Made by a program: the position numbers and the translations under genes. The notes below the pieces were generated by a model, which was given only the letters and a program-made list of their open reading frames with translations, made no database searches and had not been told where the DNA came from. Positions 50,782 to 59,900 of a stretch of DNA of 64,000 bases are shown piece by piece. Source of the DNA: Caloramator mitchellensis (GTDB lineage Bacteria > Bacillota > Clostridia > Clostridiales > Caloramatoraceae); assembly GCF_001440545.1 (NCBI RefSeq), contig NZ_LKHP01000002.1, forward strand, positions 258,574-322,573, read 5' to 3'. Position 1 is the first letter of the stretch; the number at the start of each line of letters is the position of its first letter.

Positions 50782-52572
50782 CTATTTCCTCGTAATAGCG
50801 TTAAACCTGCAAGTTCTATAGCACTCGCCACACTTAATGCATCCTTCTCTGTCAATTACATGCACTTTTTTAGCTTCGCCATGTATTACATTAACCGGGC
50901 AGACTCTTGCACACGCAGTGCAGCCAACGCATTTTTCGGGGATAATATAGTATTTCAAAAGATTTGTGCACACACCCGACGGACAAGATTTATCCTTAAC
51001 ATGCGCCAAATACTCATCATAGAAGAATTTCATAGTTGACAAAACAGGATTTGGCGATGTCTGACCAAGTCCACATAGCGCAGAATCTTTAATAGTTTCT
51101 GCAAGTTCCCTTAGCCTTTCTAAGTCCTCCATCTCGCCGTTCCCTTCGGTTATTTTGGTTAAAATCTCCAAAAGCCTCTTGTTCCCCACTCTGCATGCTG
51201 TGCACCTTCCACATGATTCATCGCAGCTGAATTCAAGATAGAACTTCGCTATATTCACCATGCAGTCGTCCTCGTCCATGACAATCATTCCACCTGAGCC
51301 CATCATCGAACCAAGCGCAGTTAAATTATCATAATCTATCGGCGTGTCAAGGTGTTCAGAAGGTATGCATCCTCCAGAAGGGCCTCCTGTTTGAACAGCC
51401 TTGAATTTCTTGCCACCCTTTATTCCACCTCCGAGGTCAAATATTATTTCCCTTAATGTAGTCCCCATAGGCACTTCAACTAATCCTACGTTATTAACCT
51501 TTCCAGCAAGAGCAAATACCTTTGTTCCCTTGCTCTTTTGAGTTCCAATTGCCGCAAACCAGTCGGCTCCGTTTAAAATAATTGGGCATACATTTGCAAA
51601 TGTTTCTACGTTATTTATATTTGTAGGCTTTTTCCAAAGTCCAACCTGTGCAGGATACGGCGGCTTAACCGTTGGCTCACCTCTACCGCCTTCAATTGAA
51701 TTTATAAGAGCCGTTTCCTCTCCACATATAAACGCGCCGGCGCCTATTTTTATTTCCACATCAAATGAAAAATTAGTTCCAAAAATATTGTTCCCTAAAA
51801 GTCCAAGCTCCCTTGCCTGCTTTATTGCAACCCTTAATCTGTGTATAGCAAGGGGATATTCCGCTCTGACATATATGTATCCAAACTGCGCTCCAATGGC
51901 ATATCCTGCTATCGCCATTCCCTCTAAGACCGAATGCGGGTCACCCTCTAATATGCTTCTGTCCATAAAAGCCCCCGGGTCACCTTCATCGGCGTTGCAA
52001 ATGACATACTTAATATCGCTATTTGATTTTCGGGTTGCCTCCCACTTTATACCGGTTGGGAATCCTCCGCCGCCTCTTCCTCTTAAGCCGCTCCTTTTAA
52101 CAACATCAATAACTTCTTCAGGTGTCATTTCTGTTAAAGCCTTTGCAAGCGCCATATATCCGTCCGCAGCTATATACTCATTTATATTTTCAGGGTCTAT
52201 CTTCCCACAGTTCCTTAACGCTATTCTAATTTGCTTTCTATAGAATGGGATGCTGCTCTGTTCTGGCAATTTTTCCTCAGTTTCAGGCTCTCTATATATC
52301 TTTTCATCAACAATTCTTCCCTTAACAACGTGCTCTGCAACAATTTTTCTTGCTGCATCCTCGTCAACCTCAACATAGAAAATATTATCAGGCATGACCT
52401 TAACAATTGGCCCCTTTTCACAAAAACCAAAACAACCTGTCATAAGGACATTAACTTCATCCTGAAGATTTGCCCCTTTTATTCCTTCCCTTAAAACTTC
52501 CAATACTCTGTTGCTATTAGATGCCTGACAACCCGTTCCTCCGCACACCAAAAGCTCCATTCTAACTGCCAT
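50782..52572 (-). CDS. hndC: NuoF-like NAD(H)/FMN hydrogenase subunit, HndC-like
   Basis: This 596-aa protein has a thioredoxin-like 2Fe-2S N-terminal domain (VCGGTGCQASNSNRV). The NADH/FMN-binding core includes GLRGRGGGGFPTGIKWE near residue 160 and GAGAFICGEETALINSIEG. SLBB, a 4Fe-4S site (SCGRCTACRVGN) and a C-terminal two-cluster ferredoxin (CVGCTACARVCP, CIKCGECYRTC) follow. It passes electrons between NAD(P)H, ferredoxin and the hydrogenase. ATG 52572 is preferred (GGAGGCGA). HndB ends 11 nt upstream. Confidence 0.95.
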   Translation of the reverse strand: MAVRMELLVCGGTGCQASNSNRVLEVLREGIKGANLQDEVNVLMTGCFGFCEKGPIVKVMPDNIFYVEVDEDAARKIVAEHVVKGRIVDEKIYREPETEEKLPEQSSIPFYRKQIRIALRNCGKIDPENINEYIAADGYMALAKALTEMTPEEVIDVVKRSGLRGRGGGGFPTGIKWEATRKSNSDIKYVICNADEGDPGAFMDRSILEGDPHSVLEGMAIAGYAIGAQFGYIYVRAEYPLAIHRLRVAIKQARELGLLGNNIFGTNFSFDVEIKIGAGAFICGEETALINSIEGGRGEPTVKPPYPAQVGLWKKPTNINNVETFANVCPIILNGADWFAAIGTQKSKGTKVFALAGKVNNVGLVEVPMGTTLREIIFDLGGGIKGGKKFKAVQTGGPSGGCIPSEHLDTPIDYDNLTALGSMMGSGGMIVMDEDDCMVNIAKFYLEFSCDESCGRCTACRVGNKRLLEILTKITEGNGEMEDLERLRELAETIKDSALCGLGQTSPNPVLSTMKFFYDEYLAHVKDKSCPSGVCTNLLKYYIIPEKCVGCTACARVCPVNVIHGEAKKVHVIDREGCIKCGECYRTCRFNAITRK

Positions 52573-52583
52573 TTTATCGCCTC

Positions 52584-52949
52584 CTATCCTCTTAAAACCC
52601 ATTCTCTAATAACTTCTCCGCCTTTTACATGCCTTCTCACGATTTCCCTTCCCTTTTCAGCATCAATCTTGCCATAAAGAATTGGGCTCTGACCTGGGAA
52701 TCTAACCTCAACCGTTGGCTCAGCATAGCAAAATCCCATACATCCCGTTTGAACGACTATTGCATTATCTAAATTTTGATTCCTAACTTCTTCAACAATC
52801 GCATTTATCGTATCCCTTGCACCGGCTGCTATCCCACACGTCGCCATTCCTACAAGAATCCTTATCTTGTTCTCCTCTGCCTCTCTGTTTTGCAAAACAT
52901 CCTTATACTTATCGCGAATCTGTTTGAGTTCTTCTAAGGACTTAATCAT
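52584..52949 (-). CDS. hndB: Thioredoxin-like 2Fe-2S ferredoxin, HndB-like
   Basis: This 121-aa protein has the Cys pattern of the thioredoxin-like ferredoxins: ILVGMATCGIAAGA near residue 33 and VQTGCMGFCYAEPTVEV near residue 78. In Hnd-type hydrogenases this small subunit carries one 2Fe-2S cluster. SD GGAGG lies upstream of the ATG (48 nt after hndA). It is the second gene of the operon. Confidence 0.92.
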   Translation of the reverse strand: MIKSLEELKQIRDKYKDVLQNREAEENKIRILVGMATCGIAAGARDTINAIVEEVRNQNLDNAIVVQTGCMGFCYAEPTVEVRFPGQSPILYGKIDAEKGREIVRRHVKGGEVIREWVLRG

Positions 52950-52997
52950 ATGATTAACCTCCTGTTATAATAATTTATTATAAGCCTCAAAAAAATT

Positions 52998-53486
52998 TTA
53001 TTCCGTCGCCTCTTTATACTCATCCAAAATTCCCTTGACATCCTCCACCTTAACCCTTCCAAATACCTTTCCATCAACAATAACCACAGGCGCCAATCCA
53101 CATGCTCCAACGCACCTTAGCGTATCAACTGTAAACATCCCATCGCTCGACATGTTCCCTTCTTTAATATCAAGCTCCTTCTTAATCTCTTCCAAAATCT
53201 TATCAGCACCCTTAACAAAACAAGCAGTCCCAAGACAAACATTTATAACATGCTTTCCCCTCGGCTGCATCGTAAAATACGAATAAAATGTCGTAACTCC
53301 AAAAACCTTCGCCGCCGTCACATTGAGCTTTCGCGCAATAAAAAGCTGCACATCCTTTGGCAAAAAACCAAAAATCTCCTGAGCCTTATAAAGAACCCCT
53401 ATCAACGCCCCTTCCTTCTCAGTTATCGAGTCGATATACTCCTCAAGCTGTCTTAGCTTTACCTCGTCAACATCATACTTTGCCAT
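52998..53486 (-). CDS. hndA: NuoE-like 2Fe-2S hydrogenase subunit, HndA-like
   Basis: This 162-aa protein has the NuoE Cys ligands CLGTACFVKGADKILEE and TLRCVGACGLAPVV, and the family's IGVLYKAQEIFGFLP in the N-terminal helical part. It is the electron-transfer subunit of the hydrogenase complex and first gene of the operon. ATG 53486 is preferred (GGAGGG). Repeat copy 9, the left end of the RAYT cassette, lies 17 nt upstream, so the operon's promoter must be inside or beyond the cassette. No clear promoter was seen. Confidence 0.95.
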   Translation of the reverse strand: MAKYDVDEVKLRQLEEYIDSITEKEGALIGVLYKAQEIFGFLPKDVQLFIARKLNVTAAKVFGVTTFYSYFTMQPRGKHVINVCLGTACFVKGADKILEEIKKELDIKEGNMSSDGMFTVDTLRCVGACGLAPVVIVDGKVFGRVKVEDVKGILDEYKEATE

Positions 53487-53503
53487 CGTATCCCTCCTTT
53501 TTG

Positions 53504-53548
53504 GTGACATTCACTTGATTTCTTGACTTCTTGATTTGTTTGTCAATT
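53504..53548 (+). repeat. 45-bp repeat, copy 9 (left end of RAYT cassette)
   Basis: Forward orientation, standard sequence ending GTTTGTCAATT, then CAAACAAG. Faces copy 10 across the transposase gene. Confidence 0.9.
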
Positions 53549-53683
53549 CAAACAAGCTGTCATATATGAATAAAAAAGTTACACATATTATTATTTTTCA
53601 TTATCAAAAAATTTATAAAAAATTTGTCTCAACATGTTTATTTTATCCAATAATGGTTATAATTACTTAATGGAGGTGTTAAT

Positions 53684-54547
53684 GTGTCAAGATTGCCTCG
53701 AATAATTTATAAAAATGCAATTTATCACGTATATCAAAGAGGAAACAATAAAGAAGAAATTTTTAAAAATCCAAAGCACAAAGCCGTATTTTTAAAGCAG
53801 ATAAAGGATTACAGACAGGTATTTGATTATGAGCTTTTAGCCTACGCTATAATGGACAATCATTACCACTTAATGATTAAAGCTGGAGAGAGTTCGATAA
53901 GTCAAGTTATGTTTAACATCAATAATTCATTTTGCAAGTATCTAAATGAAAACGAAGATAGAGTCGGTCACGTGTTTGCCGGAAGGTTTAACGCAAAAGT
54001 TGTCGAAGACGAGGTTTATCTTTTTACTTTGCTACGCTATATTCATAGAAATCCCGTAAAAGCCGGGTTATGCGACGATGTGAATAAATATAAATGGTCG
54101 AGCCATGTTTTTTATAAATATGCTATTAATAACAATTTTATCAATACAAGAGAAATTTTGCAATATGCTTCCCCCGATTTAAAAGAGTCTATCAGATTTT
54201 ATAATAATATAGTTGGCTTTGATAGCGAAAATGATTTTGAAAAGGATTATGAGACTATTAAATCGACATTTTTCCCAGACCAGGACGAAGCAGCTGTATT
54301 ACCTGAGATATTAATTGAAAAGAAAATTTTCAGAAAATCTTTGGAAGAGATTTTTAACGAACTGTTTTCATCAGAAGATGTTAAAAAATTCATTATGGCA
54401 GGTTCAAAAAGCCCAAGACTTACAAAGTATAAAGTAGAGTTTATTAAAAAGGCTTTAAATTATAAATACACATTAAAGGAAATAGGAGATTTTTTAAAAA
54501 TTAGCGAATCTGCAGTATGCAGGTTAATTAATAAATCGCTGAATTGA
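53684..54547 (+). CDS. REP-associated tyrosine transposase (RAYT, Y1_Tnp family)
   Basis: This 287-aa HUH-fold transposase has an N-terminal RIIYKNAIYHVYQRGNNKEE. The HxH motif is in AIMDNHYHLMIKA near residue 63, and a candidate Tyr nucleophile is in FCKYLNENEDRVGHVFAGRF near residue 90. LLRYIHRNPVKAGLC follows near residue 120, a family signature. The C-terminal ~70 residues carry a DnaA-like helix-turn-helix (YTLKEIGDFLKISESAVCRLI). The start is GTG 53684 with SD GGAGGT. It is IS200/IS605-related but single-copy in domesticated systems. The bordering repeats are its likely substrate. Confidence 0.93.
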   Translation: MSRLPRIIYKNAIYHVYQRGNNKEEIFKNPKHKAVFLKQIKDYRQVFDYELLAYAIMDNHYHLMIKAGESSISQVMFNINNSFCKYLNENEDRVGHVFAGRFNAKVVEDEVYLFTLLRYIHRNPVKAGLCDDVNKYKWSSHVFYKYAINNNFINTREILQYASPDLKESIRFYNNIVGFDSENDFEKDYETIKSTFFPDQDEAAVLPEILIEKKIFRKSLEEIFNELFSSEDVKKFIMAGSKSPRLTKYKVEFIKKALNYKYTLKEIGDFLKISESAVCRLINKSLN

Positions 54548-54661
54548 GAATCATTTTTATATTTGTAATATGTTTAACAGCGTATTCTAACCAAAATGCA
54601 AGTTTTCTACTTCATCTTAATGATGAATTTTTCTAAAATAGTTCAACCTCTCTTATATAAA

Positions 54662-54709
54662 GGAATGGCATTTTAAATTAGCATCCCCTTCCCTTAAAAA
54701 TGCCATTCC
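54662..54709 (+). terminator. Terminator of RAYT gene
   Basis: GGAATGGCATTTT...AAAATGCCATTCC (13-bp arms) followed by CTTTTTT. Confidence 0.85.
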
Positions 54710-54724
54710 CTTTTTTCATTTTTA

Positions 54725-54769
54725 AATTGTCAAACAATTCAAGAAGTCAAGAAATCAAGTGAATGTCAC
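54725..54769 (-). repeat. 45-bp repeat, copy 10 (right end of RAYT cassette)
   Basis: Reverse orientation. It overlaps the end of the Gate-family gene and encodes its last residues VTFT and stop. Confidence 0.9.
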
Positions 54770-55897
54770 CAATAGGTGTGCCACGACACCTGCTGCTAAG
54801 CCGCCGATTGTGTGGGCGAAGATAGCTTTGTTGGTAAGCTGCCTTGATTCAAGAGCATCCATCATTGCAACGTGAGTTGAAAGATAACCACTCCAGCACA
54901 TTCCCATGGCTGTAAACACAGCAATTTCGTTAGCTCCAATCAATCCCTGCTGCAAAAATTTAGGAACAAGTCCAATTGCAGCACCTACTGCTCCGAGAGC
55001 AGTTATAGGAAATGCTATAGCCTCTGGGTTTTTGAATCCCAAAAGCGGCTTTAATATAAAGCTTAGCTTTTCCCCAATCCACGGAAGCACCGGAACCCCC
55101 TCGTAAGCAGCGCCTGTATATACCCCACCCTTTGGTGAATTAGTGAGCATCATAACAAGAGTGCATATTACAATTACTCCAGGAATTATCGAAAGCCCCA
55201 TTTCAACTCCAGTTTTACCTCCATCCAATATCGCCTCAAGCGCCCTTTGAAAAATGCTGCCGCTTCTTATTTCTCTAAATTTAGTCAAATCAATTGACTC
55301 TTCACCTTCATATGCCATTTTCTCCGTTCCATATTCCTTTTTAGTAAAATGCATCATTATTCTAACGCTTACTATGCTTCCTACAACTGCACCAATATTC
55401 CCAATTATCGCTGGAAGTATGAAACTTTGTCCTTCAGGAGCCTGTGAAATCATAAATGTTGTCACAATAAGCCCCATTCCAAATGCAGTTCCAAGATTAG
55501 TGAGTGCAGGAATTTGATATCTCTTAAAATATCTTGCAAAACCTTTATCCTTTGAAAGAGTAATTATTGCTGGATTATCCGAAAGATAAGTTGTTATAAC
55601 TCCAATACTCGCGGCACCCGGCATGTCATAGAGCGGCTTCATCAATGGCGATAATATTTTATTAATAAGCGCAACCACTCCAAATTCAGTCAAAAGTGCA
55701 CCAAATGCTCCCGCAAGAACAGCTATTGCCATAATAAAAAACACTGTGTTAATCAAGAGGTCATGAGCTGTTTTCATCATAGTGCTAAACATATTTGCAA
55801 TCCCCATAGTTTTGGATAAAAATAAAAAAGAACCTGAAATAATGGCAATAAAAATAAATGATTCAGCATTTACTGCCTTTACAATTTTTTTGTCCAC
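54755..55897 (-). CDS. Nucleoside-recognition (Gate) domain membrane protein, CD0519/CD1768-like
   Basis: This 380-aa protein has about ten membrane helices with two Gate-type regions (VFFIMAIAVLAGAFGALLTEF and MGLSIIPGVIVICTLVMML) and a conserved-looking TTYLSDNPAIITLSKD. It is similar in layout to the clostridial CD0519/CD1768 membrane proteins and to spore maturation SpmA/B. The substrate is unknown. The start is probably GTG 55897 (GGGGGGAG 4 nt upstream), with ATG 55912 as alternative. The C-terminal VTFT and stop are encoded by repeat copy 10, so the natural end was probably altered. Confidence 0.8.
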   Translation of the reverse strand: MDKKIVKAVNAESFIFIAIISGSFLFLSKTMGIANMFSTMMKTAHDLLINTVFFIMAIAVLAGAFGALLTEFGVVALINKILSPLMKPLYDMPGAASIGVITTYLSDNPAIITLSKDKGFARYFKRYQIPALTNLGTAFGMGLIVTTFMISQAPEGQSFILPAIIGNIGAVVGSIVSVRIMMHFTKKEYGTEKMAYEGEESIDLTKFREIRSGSIFQRALEAILDGGKTGVEMGLSIIPGVIVICTLVMMLTNSPKGGVYTGAAYEGVPVLPWIGEKLSFILKPLLGFKNPEAIAFPITALGAVGAAIGLVPKFLQQGLIGANEIAVFTAMGMCWSGYLSTHVAMMDALESRQLTNKAIFAHTIGGLAAGVVAHLLVTFT

Positions 55898-55986
55898 ATA
55901 ACTCCCCCCCATGTGATACTAAATAAATTTTACCAGATAATACACACTGCAACAATATTTGTTAAGTAGTTGACAAAAGATAAAAT

Positions 55987-56025
55987 AAAAATTCACCCCA
56001 GAGATTAACTTTGGGATGAATTTTT
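55987..56025 (-). terminator. Terminator after pilin-like gene
   Basis: AAAAATTCACCCCA...TGGGATGAATTTTT (one mismatch) in the 196-bp gap between pilin-like and Gate genes. Confidence 0.7.
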
Positions 56026-56093
56026 AAAATATATATTAGGGATGAGGGGGGCTATTTTAAATTTATATTAAGTTATATGGCAAACAAATTTAT

Positions 56094-56516
56094 TTAACTT
56101 CCAGACTCACTCGATTCTGGTTCTGGATATATTACAGTCGGATTTTCATTATTTTCTCCTACTCCAATCTTCAATGTGTTATCATTAATGTTGTAATTAT
56201 AATAAAAATCATAATTAGCATTTTGTTTTGGCTTTAAACTACTAAGATTCTCTATATAATTAGAAAGAGTGTAATTAGTAGTATCCGTAAAAATGTTATT
56301 TTCGACCTTTGCCCATCCTGTGGTTGCGCTTAGTTCCGCTCCTTCAGCCATCGCCTCCTGTATAGCAACTGCAATCGTCTTTGCTGTCAACAAATCTGCA
56401 GTTTGCTTTGACTTTTGCAATGCCTTCATAGTCTGAGGAGCTGCAATGCTAACAATAATTGACATAATAGCAAGAACTATAATCATTTCAAGCAAGGTAA
56501 AACCTTTTTTCTTCAA
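56094..56516 (-). CDS. Type IV pilin-like / pseudopilin protein
   Basis: This 140-aa protein has a prepilin leader and methylation motif (KKKGFTLLEMIIVLAIMSII), cleaved after Gly5 by a PilD-type peptidase. A helix with Gln/Lys and an Ala-rich stretch follows, then a short globular C terminus (YDFYYNYNINDNTL). The start is TTG 56516 with SD AGAGGTG. No pil assembly genes are adjacent, so it may be a minor pilin or a secretion-system component made from a solitary gene. Confidence 0.83.
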   Translation of the reverse strand: MKKKGFTLLEMIIVLAIMSIIVSIAAPQTMKALQKSKQTADLLTAKTIAVAIQEAMAEGAELSATTGWAKVENNIFTDTTNYTLSNYIENLSSLKPKQNANYDFYYNYNINDNTLKIGVGENNENPTVIYPEPESSESGS

Positions 56517-56819
56517 ACTAATACACCTCTTTTCACAATTTACTCTTGATACCCTGTTGAAACAATTTTATTATAAATCACTCAAACTCATTATTTTTCT
56601 TTATCTACCACCTCTTCTCTTGTAATCTATTTATGATTATTTCCATATTTTAGCATTTTAAACATCAAACTAAAAAATTTATTAAAATTTTTTTGGGAAT
56701 TTTAATAACTTCTCTTAAACTTTTTCATCTATTTAGATTTATTTCCACTTTTTTCATATTCTAAACATGCAACAAAAAAATTTTTCAAAAATTTTTATAA
56801 AAATTTTAAACGAAAAAAA
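56517..56819. other. AT-rich intergenic spacer, nothing identified
   Basis: About 300 bp of highly AT-rich sequence with repeated short AAAAATTTTT tracts (56660-56815). No ORF, promoter or structure that I can support beyond possible bent DNA. Confidence 0.4.
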
Positions 56820-56852
56820 GGACTGCATTGCAGCTTTTCTGCTTTGCAGTCC
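56820..56852 (-). terminator. Terminator of the large secreted-protein gene
   Basis: GGACTGCA-tt-GCAG...CTGC-tt-TGCAGTCC forms a strong stem, with a T-run on the minus strand. Repeat copy 11 lies between it and the stop codon. Confidence 0.85.
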
Positions 56853-56869
56853 CTATATCCTAACCCTTA

Positions 56870-56914
56870 AATTGTCAAACAATTCAAGAAGTCAAGAAAT
56901 CAAGTGAATGTCAC
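56870..56914 (-). repeat. 45-bp repeat, copy 11
   Basis: Reverse orientation. The GTGAC end begins at the base immediately after the TAG stop codon of the large secreted-protein gene. Confidence 0.9.
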
Positions 56915-59900
56915 CTATTTTAAAGTAAACTTATATATATATTCACTTGAATAACCATTTTTATTATTTATTACAACTACCTTCAAATAATAATCTGTAG
57001 ATGTTTGTCCAGGTGCAAGAGTATTTATAACCGTGCCCTGAGCTGCATCATGCCATACGAGTTCGCCTACATACTGATATTTTACGTAGAATGAATAATC
57101 TTTGCTTAAATCTCTCGAATCGCCTTCCTTTATCCATTCAAAAGCTCCACTTGTAGTAGCTTCAAAACCTTCTAAAGTCACACTTCCAGTTGTCGTTGAT
57201 AAAATATTTTTTGTAGATGCATCAGGGTCAGAAGAATATATCTTATAATCTCCATCAGTAATTCCCTTAGATTTATATAAAGCACCGATATAAGTTGTAG
57301 GATCACTTCCAGCAGTTAACCTTATTTGTGGTGTTTTATTTGTATCAATATTAAATGTAATTGATTGGCCAGTTGTAGAAATCGTCGCTGGTTTCAATAG
57401 GTTATCTTCATAATTTATATTCACTTTATAGGTTCCTGGAACTCCTGATACTTCTTCGCCTTCCCAATAACCGTTATTCAAATAGAAATTATAGGTAATA
57501 GCCGCTGAATTTCCTACTGAAGTATTTGTTATAGTTCCTTTTACAACTGCTGATAGCACAGGGTCATATTTTACTCTTACCTTTGCACTATACGCTGTTA
57601 AATTTCCATTTGTTTCGGCTTTTCCAACAACACCATATAATTCCGGTGCAGGTGGTTCAACAGAACTGTTAAACACCTTAACTCTAATATTCTGTGTTGC
57701 TATATCTTCGCTTCCATTCTTTAGCTTCAACACCATATTTAAAGTTGAGAGCCCTGATGCTGTTGTAATATCAGTTAATTTTACAGATGCATCCGTTGTT
57801 GAGTTGCTAACATTGGTGCTTCCATTAATATCTAAGCTATAACTTACTCCAGAACTTCCGCTTGTAGTTACATTAATTTTTACATTATCTGTTCCTACAA
57901 ATCCTGCATTTGCAATATACTTGGCTGTTAATGTATTTGTAAGTTCATCAAAATTAAATAAGTTATTATCCTTGCTGTCAAATACCTTATAACTTCCTGC
58001 AGTAACAGTAATTTGAGGCATTTCAACGAGTGGAACATAAGCAATTTGTCCTGGCATCTTATTTAAACTTGGAATAAATCTCACTAAAACATAACTCTTT
58101 CCATATAGCAATGTCTTATCAGAGATTAACTCCTGACTGGATATCCAATTGTTCCCGTCAAACGAGCACTCAATTAAACTATTCAATCCACTGAAGGAAC
58201 TTGTATTAAAGTTATAGGCCACAATAGGTTTTTGTTGTGCAAGGAAGGTATATGGATTAGATGGACTCTTTAAAGTATTGTCACTATAATATGCAATCTT
58301 TAAAAATTTATTTTCTCCATCCACTAAATTCTCAACTGCACTCTTTGGTATATCAAAATAGTAGGAACCGTTCACACCTGAAGATCCTGAAGTTGTAGTA
58401 TAATTTGAAATATTATCATTCGCATTGCTTACAAACCCATAGCCAATATTCGGGCTCTTTCCAGTAAATGTAACCCTATATTTATTTGAACTACTATCAT
58501 ATTCTGCCTTAACAATTGTTGGTGCTTCAGATGAATACGTATAAACTAAAGCATCGCTTGGCGCACAGCCGGATTGAGTTTTAACTATCTTAAGAGTGCC
58601 TCCATCGGAATCCAATTCAAGCTTTGTAATCTTAGCAATTCCCGACTTATCTGCAGTAGCCTTTCCTAAGGCCTTATCATTAGTATCATATAAAGTTATT
58701 ATATCTCCCTTAGCCAGACCTTCAACCACGACATAGTCAGCTTTTGCACCTTCAAAATTATAAACCTTTACCTTATCAACAGCCACCATCGTTGAATATC
58801 TAGCTTTTCCTATTGAAACCGAAGTCCCATAACCAACTACTTTACCCTTATACGTAGTAATACCGTTCTTAACCTTTGTATTCCTTAAATCCCAGTTAAC
58901 AAGCAATTCTCTTACAGAACCATCCCCCATAATCGCCGAAACCTTATCAGGCAAAGGCTCATTTGAATCTATTATCGTTTCCATTACTACACTTGCAACT
59001 TTTTCATCTGGCTTAAATTTTGCTGCTGCAACAGCTTTATCTGTTGAACCAATTTTATAACTGAATAGTTTGTTTCCCTTTGTAAAATAAATATAATCTT
59101 CAGCTATATTAATATTAGTTATAACCTCAGAATAAACCAAACTGCCGCTTCCAGTAGAATCCGCCTTATACAGCTTTCCGCCCAACATATTACTTCTATA
59201 ATAAACATCGTTTGTCGTTTGAGCATTAATTACAGTAAATTTTTCTTTTTTAGTATCATTAGCCATTACATTCACTTCTGTTAATCTATTGTTCGAAACA
59301 CTTCTGTATAGTTTCCCATCAAACCCTGCAGCATAAACAATTCCGTCATTTGTAACAGAGATATATCTTACTCCAGGGCTATATGAGCTTCCTACTGTAA
59401 ATACATTTTTGGCTCCACCGTTTAAATTATATGAATATAGCCTTCCTTTATCAGATAAATTGCTATAATAAATCATATTATCAAATACAACAAGATAAGC
59501 TGCCCTATTGCTAACAACTGGGTAATTTACACTGCTATTATATCTACTCATTAAATATATATAGCTACTCTTTGATCCATTTATATAATAAATATAATCT
59601 CCAACTACATTTATATAAGATGATAATACATTATTTAGCCTGGTTCTTTCAGTTCCATCTGTTTTTATTTTATAAATCTTTCCACCATCCGAAAGATTAC
59701 TATAATAAATATAATCGCCAACTACATTTATATATCTTGCATTATCTTCAGTAATTGGATATTCATCCAATCCATTAATGCTCTTTTTATATATCTTTCC
59801 GCCATCTGCTAAGTTGCTATAATAAATAAATTCACCGTCAGATGCTGCCAGTCCATTATTACTTATGTTGCCAGTAACCCTGCTGCCAGAGGTGCTTCCA

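Larger units (their letters stand above)
53504..54769. mobile_element. RAYT cassette bounded by inverted 45-bp repeats
   Basis: A single RAYT gene with its own terminator is enclosed by copies 9 and 10 in inverted orientation, GTGAC ends outward. This 1,266-bp unit sits between the hndA start and the stop of the neighbouring membrane-protein gene. RAYT genes flanked by their own REP repeats are the classic source of REP families. Confidence 0.8.

Noticed and set aside
21256..56914. The 45-bp repeats as a CRISPR array
   Set aside because: Copies are kilobases apart, in both orientations, with no regular spacers and no cas genes.
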